Shown piece after piece: positions 4,209 to 5,123 of a stretch of DNA of 5,123 nucleotides; the first letter of the stretch is position 1, and each line of letters starts with the position of its first letter. Where the stretch lies: contig PWZC01000214.1 in the NCBI GenBank assembly GCA_003567615.1, forward strand, positions 1 to 5,123. The letters run 5' to 3'. The notes beneath the pieces were generated by a model that saw only the letters and a program-made list of their open reading frames with translations, was not told the origin of the DNA and searched no databases. Made by a program: the position numbers and the translations under genes. The stretch is from Gemmatimonadota bacterium. GTDB lineage: Bacteria > Gemmatimonadota > Gemmatimonadetes > Longimicrobiales > Gaopeijiaceae.

Positions 4209-5123
4209 CTACTTGCCGATGCAGAAACGCCGAAAGACCTGCTCCAACACATCGTCCGTGACGACGGCTCCCACCAGTTCCCCAAGCGCCCCCTCGGCCT
4301 CTCGAACCTCCAGCACCGCTGCTTCGGCCGGCACGCCAAGGCCCAGGGCCCGCCGGAATTCCGCCATGCCCTCCCGAGCCCGCGCCACCGCTTCCCTCTG
4401 CCGCCTGCGCGTCAGCACCGGTGTAGCTGGATCGGACTGCGTCATTCCCCGGAAGACCAGATCCTTCAGTGCCCCACGCAAACGGCCGAGCCCTTCCCCG
4501 CTACGCACCGATGTCGCCAGATCTCCCTCCTTCCATCGGTCCCCCGGGGGGTGATCACCAGGCCCGAGGGTGTCCACCTGGGTTCGGACGCAAAGCACCG
4601 GCTTGTCCTCGCCCCACCGGCGGACGAACTCCTCCTCGTCATCCCCCCAGGACCAGCCCGCCGCCAGGCAAAGCAGGACCACGTCCGCACGCATGAGATA
4701 CCGCTCCGCAACCTCGATTCCGCGACGCTCCACTCCCTCGGCATCGGACCGTAGACCCGCCGTATCCACCAGGCGAAACGGAAACCCCCCGATGGACAGG
4801 CGGGCCTCCAGCGCATCACGGGTCGTCCCGGCCTCGGAGGTGACGATGGCCCTCTCCTCTCCAAGAAGCGCATTGTACAGGGAAGACTTGCCTGCGTTCG
4901 GCCGACCGGCGAGCACCACCACCGCGCCCTCCCGGAGCAACTCGCCCTCCGGCGCCGACGCCAGAAGCGCACCGAGCCGCCCTTCCACCCGCTCCGCTAC
5001 CTCCAGGATCCGGTCGATGGAAACCGGAGGGTCGTCCTCGTCGGGAAAGTCCACGTGGTGCATCACCAGGGCTTCCACCTCAAGGATCTCGGATCGGATC
5101 TGATTGAGCCGGTCGGACAGGCC
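4209..5123 (-). CDS. mnmE: tRNA modification GTPase MnmE (TrmE), N-terminus cut by window edge
   Basis: GTPase half of the MnmE-MnmG tRNA wobble-uridine enzyme. 304 C-terminal residues are visible, against about 450 in the full protein; the N-terminal tetrahydrofolate-binding domain lies mostly outside the window. Numbering from the first visible residue: the central helical domain begins here, with VDFPDEDD (24-31); P-loop G1 GRPNAGKS (73-80); G2 GTTRD (99-103) in the potassium-loop region; G3 DTAGLR (120-125); the G4 position reads TQVD (181-184), where N/T-K-x-D is usual; the C-terminal helical domain ends in FCIGK (300-304), the conserved CxGK end with its essential Cys. The frame stays open to the right edge; an internal GTG near 5078 is not the start, because MnmE-like sequence (GLSDRLNQIRSEILE) continues upstream. 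It is followed by mnmG after 88 bases. Confidence 0.97.
   Translation of the reverse strand, partial: GLSDRLNQIRSEILEVEALVMHHVDFPDEDDPPVSIDRILEVAERVEGRLGALLASAPEGELLREGAVVVLAGRPNAGKSSLYNALLGEERAIVTSEAGTTRDALEARLSIGGFPFRLVDTAGLRSDAEGVERRGIEVAERYLMRADVVLLCLAAGWSWGDDEEEFVRRWGEDKPVLCVRTQVDTLGPGDHPPGDRWKEGDLATSVRSGEGLGRLRGALKDLVFRGMTQSDPATPVLTRRRQREAVARAREGMAEFRRALGLGVPAEAAVLEVREAEGALGELVGAVVTDDVLEQVFRRFCIGK

Noticed and set aside
4121..4339. MnmG start at ATG 4339, overlapping the end of mnmE
   Set aside because: The 73 extra residues are Arg/Trp/Ser-rich shadow of mnmE; the Rossmann strand and a good SD support ATG 4120.
4209..5078. MnmE starting at GTG 5078
   Set aside because: Upstream in-frame sequence to the window edge is MnmE-like, and the N-terminal folate-binding domain would be missing. 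The gene is cut by the window, not short.

Overview
The window is GC-rich bacterial chromosome with two unrelated blocks that converge near position 2180. The right block is the housekeeping pair mnmE-mnmG on the minus strand. The left block is a divergent pair: a MerR-type regulator with a cobalamin-binding light-sensing module (minus strand) and a small secreted fasciclin (FAS1) protein (plus strand). High GC, the style of the MnmG sequence and a CarH-type regulator beside a secreted FAS1 protein would fit Gemmatimonadota or a similar environmental phylum. That placement is an impression from sequence style, not a demonstrated assignment.

Layout. 1-1010 (minus): nearly complete CarH/LitR-like regulator, cut at its C-terminus by the window edge. 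1011-1191: divergent regulatory region with a sigma70-type promoter facing each way and an array of 11-bp direct repeats covering the rightward promoter and reaching the -35 of the leftward one. 1192-1689 (plus): 165-aa single-domain fasciclin with a signal peptide. 1690-2179: about 490 bases with no recognisable gene, one weak small-ORF candidate, several inverted repeats and a probable terminator for mnmG. 2180-4120 (minus): complete mnmG. 4121-4208: spacer with a hairpin and three SD-like repeats. 4209-5123 (minus): C-terminal two thirds of mnmE, cut by the right edge.

How the genes may work together. MnmE (GTPase) and MnmG (FAD enzyme) form the complex that installs the (carboxymethyl)aminomethyl group on U34 of certain tRNAs; they are probably co-transcribed. 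In the left block the regulator keeps the W-x9-EH signature and the B12-ligating His of adenosylcobalamin photoreceptors. The array beside it has the 11-bp period and TnnACA core that I recall for CarH operators. The simplest reading is that the regulator represses the fasciclin promoter, and perhaps its own, in the dark with adenosylcobalamin and releases it in light. A fasciclin protein as the target of a B12 photoreceptor is the most unusual idea here. It is an inference from sequence layout and has no direct proof in the window.
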